Shown here piece after piece: positions 33,246 to 41,419 of a DNA stretch of 64,000 nucleotides. The DNA is taken from positions 1 to 64,000 of the forward strand of contig NZ_CAMLGS010000010.1 of assembly GCF_946479685.1 (NCBI RefSeq). Direction: 5' to 3'. The position numbers and the translations under genes are program-made. The stretch comes from an uncultured Methylotenera sp. Lineage in GTDB: Bacteria > Pseudomonadota > Gammaproteobacteria > Burkholderiales > Methylophilaceae. The notes below the pieces were generated by a model that was not told the origin of the DNA, did no database searches, and saw nothing but the letters and a program-made list of their open reading frames with translations. How positions within the stretch are numbered: position 1 is the stretch's first letter; each line of letters opens with the position of its first letter.

Positions 33246-35648
33246 TTGAGCTATCCTGCACATAGCTTTATCTATTTCTTTGCATTGCTAATGGGTGCAA
33301 CCACACTAAGTTGTGTCGCCACCCTTAGCAGGGCCGCTGATGGCTCGCAATATCCGTCACTGATGTTTGCCAAAGCACTTAGCCAAAACTTACTGTCCAT
33401 GGAGGTAACGGTCAATGGCAGTGAAGCCGGCACCTGGCTATTTGTAGAGCAAGCCGGTGTTTTATATGTGCAGCGTGAAGCGCTGGAGGACTGGCGGGTC
33501 ATTATTAACAAAAGCGCACGCCCTATCGAATTTAAAGGGCAGTCATTTTGGCCTTTGGATGCAGTGCCTGGATATAAAGCTAAAGTCGACTTTGCCAACC
33601 AATCTGTAGCGCTGTTGTTTGCGCCACAGTCTTTTGCTACTACCCGTTTAGATAATGGCGTACCTAAACGTCCGGTGGTTAGCCCGGTGCTGCCTAGCGC
33701 ATTTCTAAATTACGATATAAGTTATAACCGCCTTGATTTACGCGCAGCGCCTAACACTGAAAACCTGAGTGCACTTGCAGAAATAGGTCTTTCCAATGAC
33801 TGGGGCATATTGACTAATAGCTTAAGCGGCCGCAACCTGACCCGTGACGATGCGCAGGGGCAGAAAAGTCAATTAATCCGGCTGGAAACAACCTTTACCA
33901 AAGACTTTCCTGACCGTAACCAGACTCTGCAGCTAGGCGATACTAGTACCCGTATGGGCTTGTTGGGGCGCAACGTCTATTTCGGTGGTATTAAATACGG
34001 TACCAATTTTAGCCTCACGCCGGGCTATGTGAGCCAGCCCCTGCCGGCTCTTTCAGGCTTATCTGCAGCACCTTCTACCGTAGAGTTGTATGTGAACGAC
34101 GTATTGCGACAGGTTTCCAATGTGCCTACTGGGCCATTCAGTATCAATAATTTTCCCATATTGACCGGTAGTGGCGACGCGCGTGTGGTGGTGCGGGACT
34201 TGTTGGGACGTGAAACCGTGATTCAGCAATCATTCTTCACCGATAGTCAGTTATTAGCTCCAGGTCTGGATGACTGGAGTGTCGCATTAGGCAGTGTACG
34301 GCGTGAACTTGGCACCGAAAATGCCAATTATGGGCCTGGTTTTGTCAGTGGGTTATTGCGCCGTGGCATAAGCGAGAAATTGACCTTGGAGGCCAGGTCT
34401 GCGCTGACTAAGGATGCTGGATTGTTGCAACTAGGTGCCGTAAAAGCCTTGCCGCTGCAACTACTAGGTAAGACTGCGCTCACTACCAGCCATGATAAAT
34501 CTCATGGCACTGGTACCCAATGGTTGCTGGGCATGCAACGCCAAACGTTGCGCTTCAGCGCATCTTTTGAAGCCCAAGGTGCGACAGCTGACTTTCGAGA
34601 GTTAGGCCAGAACGAGAGTTTTAAGCCGACCAAGTTGCAACTGGCTGGCAATGTCAGCTACTCCACCAATCATTTAGGGAGCTTTGGTTTCGGTTATGCC
34701 AGGATAGTGCAGTATGACCGCCCAAGCGTGACGACGCTATCCGGTAACTATTCTATACGTGTGGGTAAAGCCAGTACCCTGGTGTTGAACGCCAGCGAAG
34801 CACGTACCTCCAGTCACAATAGCTATTCGATTGGTGCAACTTTTATTATGCCATTGGATAACAATCGCCTAGCCAGCATGTACGCCAATACGCATAACTC
34901 ACAAGCCGATTTGTACGCGACTTACTCGCAAAACCCAAGTGCTGGCAACAATCTTGGTTGGCGTGTATTGGCTGGGCAGCAGCAGAATCATGCGCGTGAT
35001 GAAGTTGGTGCTTATTACTATGGGCAACATGGCGTGTTAACTGCAGACTTTAGCGCTAGACCAGACCAGCATGCGGTACGTTTGGGTGCTAATGGCGCAC
35101 TGCTTGTTACCGATGGTCACGTTTTTGCTTCACAGCGCTTAACAGATAGCTTTGCGCTGGTTGAGGTGAAGGATTATGCCGATGTGAATGTAGGCTTGGG
35201 CAATACCCCGCAAAGTAAGACTGATAAAAGAGGCGTGGCGTTGTTGCCGCACCTCGCCGCTTACCAAAATAACTATATACGGGTGAATCCACAGAACCTG
35301 CCCATCAGTGCCGAAATCGATAATCTGGAAAAAGAGGTAGTGCCAGCATGGCGTAGTGGCGTGAAAGCTAATTTTCCGGTACGTAGCGGTCGCGGTGCTT
35401 TGTTGAGAGTGGTGCTGGATGATAAAGAAGTGGCGCCCTCAGGCGCTATCGTCAAGATTGAGGGTGACCCGCAAGAGTTCTTTGTTGCGCGCCGCGGTGA
35501 AGCATATGTAACCGGTTTGCAAAGCATTAATGTCGTCGTTTTGCACTGGAATGAGCAGCAGTGCAAATTTGCCGTGAACCTGCCACCTGAAAATCCTGAC
35601 GAAATCCCGCGTTTAGGTCCGTTAACGTGTAATGGAGTTGCCAGATGA
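33246..35648 (+). CDS. Outer-membrane usher (CsuD-like)
   Basis: This 800-residue usher has an N-terminal periplasmic domain (LMFAKALSQNLLSMEVTVNG), a large beta-barrel, a plug region with PSTVELYVNDVLRQVSNVPTG, and a C-terminal domain closing GPLTCNGVAR. It is the secretion pore of the Csu-type pilus. A TTG at 33246 is the likely start: it gives a full signal peptide, and the next ATG (33291) would remove the signal's hydrophobic core. It overlaps the next gene by 4 bp. Confidence 0.9.
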   Translation: MSYPAHSFIYFFALLMGATTLSCVATLSRAADGSQYPSLMFAKALSQNLLSMEVTVNGSEAGTWLFVEQAGVLYVQREALEDWRVIINKSARPIEFKGQSFWPLDAVPGYKAKVDFANQSVALLFAPQSFATTRLDNGVPKRPVVSPVLPSAFLNYDISYNRLDLRAAPNTENLSALAEIGLSNDWGILTNSLSGRNLTRDDAQGQKSQLIRLETTFTKDFPDRNQTLQLGDTSTRMGLLGRNVYFGGIKYGTNFSLTPGYVSQPLPALSGLSAAPSTVELYVNDVLRQVSNVPTGPFSINNFPILTGSGDARVVVRDLLGRETVIQQSFFTDSQLLAPGLDDWSVALGSVRRELGTENANYGPGFVSGLLRRGISEKLTLEARSALTKDAGLLQLGAVKALPLQLLGKTALTTSHDKSHGTGTQWLLGMQRQTLRFSASFEAQGATADFRELGQNESFKPTKLQLAGNVSYSTNHLGSFGFGYARIVQYDRPSVTTLSGNYSIRVGKASTLVLNASEARTSSHNSYSIGATFIMPLDNNRLASMYANTHNSQADLYATYSQNPSAGNNLGWRVLAGQQQNHARDEVGAYYYGQHGVLTADFSARPDQHAVRLGANGALLVTDGHVFASQRLTDSFALVEVKDYADVNVGLGNTPQSKTDKRGVALLPHLAAYQNNYIRVNPQNLPISAEIDNLEKEVVPAWRSGVKANFPVRSGRGALLRVVLDDKEVAPSGAIVKIEGDPQEFFVARRGEAYVTGLQSINVVVLHWNEQQCKFAVNLPPENPDEIPRLGPLTCNGVAR

Positions 35649-36523
35649 TAACATCACCGATCAAGCAGCATTGGCTAGGTTTATTACTGTTATGTGCACT
35701 CTGCCTGTACGCACCCTCCGCATCCGCAGTGGTTTGCAGCATCACTTCAACGGGGCTTTCTACTACGCATACGCCAAACGCGGCCACTGCCAATGTTACA
35801 CAGTCCAGCCTCACGCTGACTTGTAGCCGTGGTACGCTGGAGATCGTTAACTATACAGACTACTCGATAGCTGCTGACGATGGCATACATGCATCCGGGG
35901 CGCAGAACCGGGCACAGGCTGGCGCCAATGTCATTCAGTATGAAACCTATCAGGGCAGTGCCTGCCCGAGTACGGCGTGGTCATCATCCAGCCCTATCAC
36001 CGGCCGACTAGTTATGACCAATACCAACACTAACTACTCAGTCACCATCAATTATTGGGCGTGTATTCCTATCAATCAGCATGTGCCGGTTGGCACTTAT
36101 AGCGACACCGTGACCATGACGGTGACCTATACCGACCCCATTGTGGTGCTGACCACCACCAAAACCATCAGCAACACTTTTCCCGTTACTGTGACCAATC
36201 AGGCGGTGTGTTTGGTCACTAGCATCAGCAATGTTGCTTTTGGAACTTATGTCGCGTTTAGGAATACGGCATTGACAGCAACTCCAGCGAATGTGGTGCT
36301 GAATTGTACGCCGCAATTAAATTACACCTTGTCACTAGATGCGAATACAGGGGTGGTGGCGGGTTTGAATTATTCGTTGTCGCTGAGTGCTAGCAGTAGC
36401 TCCGGAACCGGCCCCGGCCAGACCCAGACCATTTCTGGCAATATGCCAGCCAATCAAGCCGGGACTTGTGGTCTTGCCAGTTGCACCGCCTCGGACCCTA
36501 GGGTGTTGACCATTACTTATTAG
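35645..36523 (+). CDS. Csu-type pilus tip adhesin (two spore coat U domains)
   Basis: This 292-residue protein has a signal peptide (LGLLLLCALCLYAPSASA) and two tandem spore-coat-U-type domains. The second shows VTNQAVCLVTSISNVAFGTYVAF and ends VLTITY, like the major subunit. A two-domain subunit at the end of a Csu operon corresponds to CsuE, the tip adhesin that makes hydrophobic contact with surfaces in biofilm formation. It is coupled to the usher by a 4-bp overlap and converges on modC, with 54 bp between the stops and no clear terminator. Confidence 0.86.
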   Translation: MITSPIKQHWLGLLLLCALCLYAPSASAVVCSITSTGLSTTHTPNAATANVTQSSLTLTCSRGTLEIVNYTDYSIAADDGIHASGAQNRAQAGANVIQYETYQGSACPSTAWSSSSPITGRLVMTNTNTNYSVTINYWACIPINQHVPVGTYSDTVTMTVTYTDPIVVLTTTKTISNTFPVTVTNQAVCLVTSISNVAFGTYVAFRNTALTATPANVVLNCTPQLNYTLSLDANTGVVAGLNYSLSLSASSSSGTGPGQTQTISGNMPANQAGTCGLASCTASDPRVLTITY

Positions 36524-36577
36524 TGAAAAGTCTTACTAAGTGCCATAAAGTCGCTGCTTTAATTGGCGCAACTCGCG

Positions 36578-37216
36578 TTAGGTGACGATTTTCCCGGCAT
36601 TGATGTAAACCACGTTGTTGGTGATTTGCATAATTTCGTCTTTAGAGTGGCTGATATAAATCATCGGTATCTTGATTTCATCGGCCACTTTCTTTAAAAA
36701 CGGCAGAATCTGGCTTTTTAGCGACTCATCCAATGAGGCCATAGGCTCATCCAGCATCAGCAGTCTGGGCGAGCTGAGCAGGGCGCGGCCAAGGGCAACG
36801 CGTTGCTTCTCGCCGCCAGATAGCTGGTGTGTAGTGCGTTTCAGCAGCGGTCCGATTTCTAATAAATCGGCGATATCGTTTAAATGAAACTGCTGCTCGT
36901 GCGTAGGGGTGTACTTCAGCGGATAGCGTAAATTATGCTCTACGTTTAAATGCGGAAATAAGCGTGCATCCTGAAACACTAGGCCGATTCTGCGTTGGTG
37001 TATCGGCTTGTTAATCTTTTTTTCATGATCAAACACGGTTTCTCCGTTAATCATCACTCGGCCTTGGTCTGGCTTGCTAATGCCGGCAATAATGCTGAGC
37101 AAGGTGCTTTTGCCTGAGCCAGACGGGCCAAAAATCGCTGTGACACGTTGATCTAGCTGCAACGCTACATCTAGTACAAAATCCTGGCGTTTCAATGTTG
37201 CGCTAACTTCAATCAT
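36578..37216 (-). CDS. modC: Molybdate ABC transporter ATPase, short form without Mop domain
   Basis: This protein has about 212 residues from the ATG at 37216; a TTG four codons earlier is also open. It has Walker A GPSGSGKST, Q-loop FQDARLF, signature LSGGEKQRVALGRAL, Walker B LLMLDEP and the switch His in YISHS. Typical ModC has about 350 residues with a C-terminal TOBE/Mop domain; that part is absent here and the protein ends just after the nucleotide-binding domain. It overlaps modB by 8 bp. Assignment as ModC rests on the modA-modB context and the ModE box upstream. Confidence 0.85.
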   Translation of the reverse strand: MIEVSATLKRQDFVLDVALQLDQRVTAIFGPSGSGKSTLLSIIAGISKPDQGRVMINGETVFDHEKKINKPIHQRRIGLVFQDARLFPHLNVEHNLRYPLKYTPTHEQQFHLNDIADLLEIGPLLKRTTHQLSGGEKQRVALGRALLSSPRLLMLDEPMASLDESLKSQILPFLKKVADEIKIPMIYISHSKDEIMQITNNVVYINAGKIVT

Positions 37217-37919
37217 GGCTATGTCCAATCTGCTGACTCGCCTTACGCTCCAGCCTGTCGCTAATCATCAGGGCGCCCAGTGCCAGTACCATGCTGATAA
37301 TCACTAAACGCAGCGCGGCTAGATCGCCATCTGGCGTTTGCGTGAGAGAGTAAATCGCAAGCGGCAAGGTGCGGGTTTCATTTTCGATGTTGCCCACAAA
37401 CGTAATCGTAGCGCCAAACTCGCCCATGCTGCGGCTAAACCCCAGAATTAGGCCAGTAATGATGCCGGGCATGGAGAGCGGTAATATTACGGTAAAAAAC
37501 ACACTGAGCGGGCGTGCGCCCAGTGATTGTGCGGCTAGCTCCAGCTTGCGGTCCACATGGGAAATGGCGAGGCGGATAGAGCGCACCATCAGCGGAAAAG
37601 CCATCACGGCCGATGCTACGACCGCGCCCATCCAGGTGAAGGCGATGCTAAACCCAAAATGTTGGTTGAGAAATTTGCCTATCAAGCCACTGTTGCCGAA
37701 TAGCAGTAGCAGCAGGTAGCCTGGTACCACTGGCGGTAGTACCAGCGGTAGGTGTATCAGGCTATCCAATAATGATTTGCCGATGAAGGATTTTCTGGCA
37801 AGCAGCCAAGCCACTGCAATTGCTGGTGCAATCGTGAGTATCACGCAACATACTGCTACCTTTAAAGATAGCAGTAGTATGGTAATTTCTGCAGGCGTAA
37901 AACTAAAAAGCTCCAGCAT
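37209..37919 (-). CDS. modB: Molybdate ABC transporter permease
   Basis: This 236-residue permease has about five membrane helices. The ABC interaction loop EAA-type motif is AAQSLGARPLSVFFTVILPLS, and LPLVLPPVVPGYLLL is characteristic of ModB. It is the channel subunit for molybdate (and probably tungstate) import. It starts 12 bp after modA and overlaps modC. Confidence 0.93.
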   Translation of the reverse strand: MLELFSFTPAEITILLLSLKVAVCCVILTIAPAIAVAWLLARKSFIGKSLLDSLIHLPLVLPPVVPGYLLLLLFGNSGLIGKFLNQHFGFSIAFTWMGAVVASAVMAFPLMVRSIRLAISHVDRKLELAAQSLGARPLSVFFTVILPLSMPGIITGLILGFSRSMGEFGATITFVGNIENETRTLPLAIYSLTQTPDGDLAALRLVIISMVLALGALMISDRLERKASQQIGHSHD

Positions 37920-37931
37920 TTGATTTGTTTG

Positions 37932-38732
37932 TTATTTCTTTGCTAAGTTTTTTTCTATGAAGCTAAAACCGTACTTAGTGAAAATAACTTTTGCCTTCTC
38001 TGATTTTAAATAGTCATAAAAGTCTGCAGATTTTGCGCTGGCACTTTTAGTAAGCGCCAATGGGTACAAAATTGGCTCATGCGTATTATCTGGAAAGGTA
38101 GCGATAACATCAACCTTGTTAGATATTTTTGCATCGGTTTCGTACACAATGCCGGTTGCGCACTCTGCTCTTTCCACCAAGGTTAGAGCGGCGCGCACAT
38201 CTTGCGTGCCTACTATTCTAGATTGGCCTGCATCAAGCCATGCAAGAGAAGTTAGTGCTTGCTTCGCATAGATGCCCACCGGTACTGATGCCATTTCACC
38301 CGTACAAAGTTTGCCATTAAAAGCGCCAAAAAAGTCGAAAGATTTATTCATGGTTACATCAAAGCGCTTGCCCGCAGGTGCAATCAGCACTAGATGGTTG
38401 GTCAGCAAGTTGGCTACGGTGCTGTCTTTGAGTGCCTGTTTATCTTTTAAATAATTCATCCATTTGGTGTCTGCAGAGATAAAAATATCTGCGGGTGCGC
38501 CGTTCTCGATTTGCTTGGCAAGTGCAGACGAGGCCGCAAATGATGATTTAATCTGCGCGCCTTTCTCTTGCTCATAGTTTGCCGATATTTCATTGATGGC
38601 ATTAGTTAAGCTAGCTGCTGCGAACACGACAATGGTGTCTTTGGCGGCATCTTTCTCGGCAGCCTGTGAGTTAGGCGCAAGCGCCAAGCAAATGCTGACG
38701 AGCGCGACTTTTAAGTATTGACTGAATTGCAT
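37932..38732 (-). CDS. modA: Periplasmic molybdate-binding protein
   Basis: This protein of about 266 residues starts at the ATG at 38732 (GGAG upstream). A signal peptide ends at SQAA. The mature protein has the ModA pattern VVFAAASLTNAINEISANYE, SFAASSALAKQIENGAPADIFISAD and later YETDAKI. The Ser and Ala residues that bind the oxyanion in ModA are in place (AASL, SSAL). It delivers molybdate to ModBC. It lies 28 bp after the porin gene and is probably co-transcribed with it. Confidence 0.93.
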   Translation of the reverse strand: MQFSQYLKVALVSICLALAPNSQAAEKDAAKDTIVVFAAASLTNAINEISANYEQEKGAQIKSSFAASSALAKQIENGAPADIFISADTKWMNYLKDKQALKDSTVANLLTNHLVLIAPAGKRFDVTMNKSFDFFGAFNGKLCTGEMASVPVGIYAKQALTSLAWLDAGQSRIVGTQDVRAALTLVERAECATGIVYETDAKISNKVDVIATFPDNTHEPILYPLALTKSASAKSADFYDYLKSEKAKVIFTKYGFSFIEKNLAKK

Positions 38733-38760
38733 AATAAGCTCCAAATCTTACTAAATATTG

Positions 38761-40341
38761 TTAGAAAGCACTGATTTCAAATTGCACGTACAGGTAATCT
38801 GAGTTGTCTCTGCGTGTTGGATCATTTTTGTTGCTAGCAATGCGTACTGCGTTTTTGGTGAAATCACCTGCCATAAAGTGGGCGTAACCGATGGTGGTGT
38901 AGATATGGTTGTTAATCGGGAAGCGCGCTGTGATGTCGAATTCTTCGCCAATGTCGCTACCGCTCAGGCCTTTGCTGTCTCTCAATGCGGCAGGGCCCCA
39001 GCTATCCGTGTCGCTCTCTAGTCGGTACCAGCTGTAGCCGGTATCGATTTTCAAGTTTTTGATAAAGCTTACTTTCGGGTCAAACTCTGCTCTGAGTTTG
39101 GTGGCGCGGATGTTAGACATTTCCATGGTGTCAGTGTTAGACCATGGGCGTGCAAAGCCAAACAGGCGCTCAAAGCGTTGATTTTTCTTGTCAGTCGAGC
39201 TCTTGTCACCGGTAGCTACGCCATAAAAGCCGCTTAATCTTGGTTTCCATGATTGGTCAAATGTATAGCCCACCTCTGCATTGTAAGCATAGGCATCATG
39301 GTCAATTTTGGTTTTATTGGTCAGGCTGGTGTCTTGCTCACCCCATTGCTTGGTGTAGTTAGCATCGTAGTCCCAGCCGGTTTTACCTAACACGCCGTAG
39401 GCACGTAAACCTGCAGTGTGGATGGTGCGGTCAATTCTGCTTGTTGCGCTTGTTACATCGCGGCCATTCAGGTCGTATTTCACTTTGTCGCCATCTTGTT
39501 CCAGCAAGTAGTAGTAAGGTTGTAAGTTAATGACTTCAGACCATCTTCTCCAGTTTGCTAGTGCGCCATAAAAATGCTGCGAATCATTATCTTCGTCGGC
39601 CTGCACTGTAAAGCGTTGCACAGGCTTGAATGCAAAGGTTTCTAATTGCCAGTCATTACTTTGCTGACCGATGATGGCGCGTACGCCTTCAAAGTTATTG
39701 GTGGTGTTGCGGTAGCCATTGCGCGCTACCAGCCTTTTGTCACCTTGCTCCAAGGCTTGACGGCCCACTTTAATGCTAATCGGGCGCTCGTTGCCTAAAT
39801 TATCTTTGCCTAATATTGTTTCTTTGAAGAATAGCTCCAGATAGGCTTGCACCACCTCGCCTTGGTTAACGTCACGCGTGTCGTACTCGCGGCTAAATTG
39901 GCTATGGTTACGTCTGGCATCGCCAAGCTCTACCGCAAAGCGTAGTGGGTCTAAAATATCTTTAATGCCAATGTAAGCACGTGTTCTGAGCAAGATTGGG
40001 TCATCAATCACGTCTTTAGCGCGTCTAAAGTCATTGTCACGGTGCTCGTAACGAATACGGTGATCTAAACCAATATCCAGCCAGTTAACATCTGCCAGGC
40101 CATCTACATCCTTTAACCATGTTTTATTCAATTGTTTGACGTATTTTGGCGGCTCAGTTTCCAGTGAGGTGCCAAAGCTTTTACGTTCTACATAATATGA
40201 GCCGGTGCTGCCTTCGGCGGCGGATGCGTATTGCACGCTTGCTGCTAATAACAGTGGTGCACACATGAATTTTGCATAGGATTTGGCGCTAGATGGGCGA
40301 TATTTGACGATGTTGGCAAGATTTTTCATGAGGATAATCAT
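38761..40341 (-). CDS. Outer-membrane porin, alginate-export family, first gene of the mod operon
   Basis: This 526-residue protein has a signal peptide ending near YASA and a long beta-strand body closing with YLYVQFEISAF, the terminal Phe typical of outer-membrane barrels. The sequence LGLDHRIRYEHRD, given as IGLDHRIRYEHRD here, RTRAYIGIKDILDPLRFAVELGDAR (in part) and KVGRQALEQGD match the alginate-export porin family. It is unlikely to export alginate: it sits directly behind a ModE box and before modA, so a role in anion passage for molybdate across the outer membrane is inferred. The start could also be Met5. Confidence 0.85.
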   Translation of the reverse strand: MIILMKNLANIVKYRPSSAKSYAKFMCAPLLLAASVQYASAAEGSTGSYYVERKSFGTSLETEPPKYVKQLNKTWLKDVDGLADVNWLDIGLDHRIRYEHRDNDFRRAKDVIDDPILLRTRAYIGIKDILDPLRFAVELGDARRNHSQFSREYDTRDVNQGEVVQAYLELFFKETILGKDNLGNERPISIKVGRQALEQGDKRLVARNGYRNTTNNFEGVRAIIGQQSNDWQLETFAFKPVQRFTVQADEDNDSQHFYGALANWRRWSEVINLQPYYYLLEQDGDKVKYDLNGRDVTSATSRIDRTIHTAGLRAYGVLGKTGWDYDANYTKQWGEQDTSLTNKTKIDHDAYAYNAEVGYTFDQSWKPRLSGFYGVATGDKSSTDKKNQRFERLFGFARPWSNTDTMEMSNIRATKLRAEFDPKVSFIKNLKIDTGYSWYRLESDTDSWGPAALRDSKGLSGSDIGEEFDITARFPINNHIYTTIGYAHFMAGDFTKNAVRIASNKNDPTRRDNSDYLYVQFEISAF

Positions 40342-40376
40342 TGTGTTTTTATAAGAATCCGTAATTTAAGCATAAA

Positions 40377-40406
40377 CACCGCTATGTTTCAACGGATATA
40401 GCGGTG
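40377..40406. promoter_or_regulatory. ModE-binding box
   Basis: CACCGCTAT and ATAGCGGTG are perfect 9-base arms separated by 12 bases. The CGCTAT...ATAGCG core follows the known ModE operator. It lies in the divergent region between the porin-modABC operon and modE and should mediate molybdate-dependent repression. Confidence 0.85.
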
Positions 40407-40487
40407 GCTTGGGCTAAATATTCAAGCTTCACAAGGTGTCCACAATAAAGTCGCTGGCTTTGTGCTTTTCATTTTTTAGGCACTATA

Positions 40488-40847
40488 ATGAGTCATATGC
40501 TAAATAATCAGATCAAAATCAGAATAACTAATGGGCCGGCAACTGCTATGGGGCCAGGAAAGGCTGAGCTGTTAGCTTTAATCAATGAATGCGGCTCTAT
40601 CTCAGCCGCCGCTAAACAGATGAAGATGTCTTATCGCCGTGCTTGGGATTTGGTGGACGAGGTGAATAAGTGCTTTGATCAGCCGTTGGTTTCTAGCAGT
40701 GTGGGTGGCAGTCACGGCGGTGGCGCTAAGCTTACCGAGTTTGGGATACAAGTGCTGGAAAATTACCATGCATTGATTGCTAAATCGCAAGCAGCTTCGG
40801 AGCGGGAGCTTGCCTTCATAAATGCGCACCTTAAGCAGCCGGATTAG
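40488..40847 (+). CDS. modE: ModE-type regulator, DNA-binding domain only
   Basis: This 119-residue protein is the winged helix-turn-helix domain of ModE: ALINECGSISAAAKQMKMSYRRAWDLVDEVN followed by the wing SVGGSHGGGAKLTEFG. Full-length ModE has a C-terminal di-Mop domain that binds molybdate; that part is absent. The protein may sense molybdate through a partner or not at all. It is divergent from the porin-modABC operon, with a perfect ModE box between them. The stop is followed by 572 bp without a gene. Confidence 0.88.
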   Translation: MSHMLNNQIKIRITNGPATAMGPGKAELLALINECGSISAAAKQMKMSYRRAWDLVDEVNKCFDQPLVSSSVGGSHGGGAKLTEFGIQVLENYHALIAKSQAASERELAFINAHLKQPD

Positions 40848-41419
40848 TAGCAGCCAGATTAGGCGCTAAGCACGTACTTGGTTGCAAGTGGTTGCGTGTA
40901 GGAAATATCACTCAGTGATATACGTTACCAGCAGCATGGTTATCAACGGCATGGCAATTTAATCATGCTGGGCGGTAGCACTTTTTACAGTGATTTTGCC
41001 AGCGGGTGCTGTTGTTGATAACTACAGCAGCGCTAAGTTTTTGTTGTAGATCAAATAGTAAGCAAATCTTAGGCTAAATAAGCAATCTTAGGTTGATAAG
41101 TTAAGCAATCTAGGATTGATAAGTGTAGTTAAGTTTGTTAAATTGCTGGTGCCATGAAAATGGCGTTCAAAGCTGGTCCAAAGTTGGTATGTAATGTGAG
41201 TGGGGTCTAGAAGCCGCCTCCAAGGGTTTGATAGTTGCAAGGCAGTTATCAAACAAGAATTCCTTAATAGGGGCTGAGATTTATGTATGACGCACTTCAT
41301 TATGTAGTCAATCTACATATTCAAAATCTGTACTATTCTTGCCATCAGGTTTGCTACCAGCGCGATGTTGGCATGTACGCGGCTACCCCTGAACTTACGC
41401 AGTTTAAGGTGATGCCCTA
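40848..41419. other. Intergenic region between modE and the four-PAS GGDEF-EAL gene
   Basis: These 572 bp have no supported gene. The main structure is a set of three imperfect direct repeats around AAGCAATCTTAGG at 41060-41123. The promoter of the downstream sensor gene is expected here. Its Shine-Dalgarno AAGGTG is at 41407-41412. Confidence 0.45.
41060..41123. repeat. Three imperfect direct repeats
   Basis: The units start AAGCAAATCTTAGG (41060), AAGCAATCTTAGG (41080) and AAGCAATCTAGG (41103), with spacings of 20 and 23 bp. The second and third are followed by TTGATAAG. The near two-turn spacing would suit a regulator binding several times on one face. Confidence 0.5.

Noticed and set aside
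38761..40341. Alginate export function for the porin
   Set aside because: There is no alginate gene nearby; the ModE box and modABC neighbours point to anion uptake.
41060..41123. CRISPR array
   Set aside because: The repeats are only three, imperfect and without proper spacers, and no cas gene is present.
41088..41300. 70-codon minus-strand frame in the modE to GGDEF-EAL gap
   Set aside because: It runs through the direct repeats, has no ribosome binding site and no recognisable protein character.
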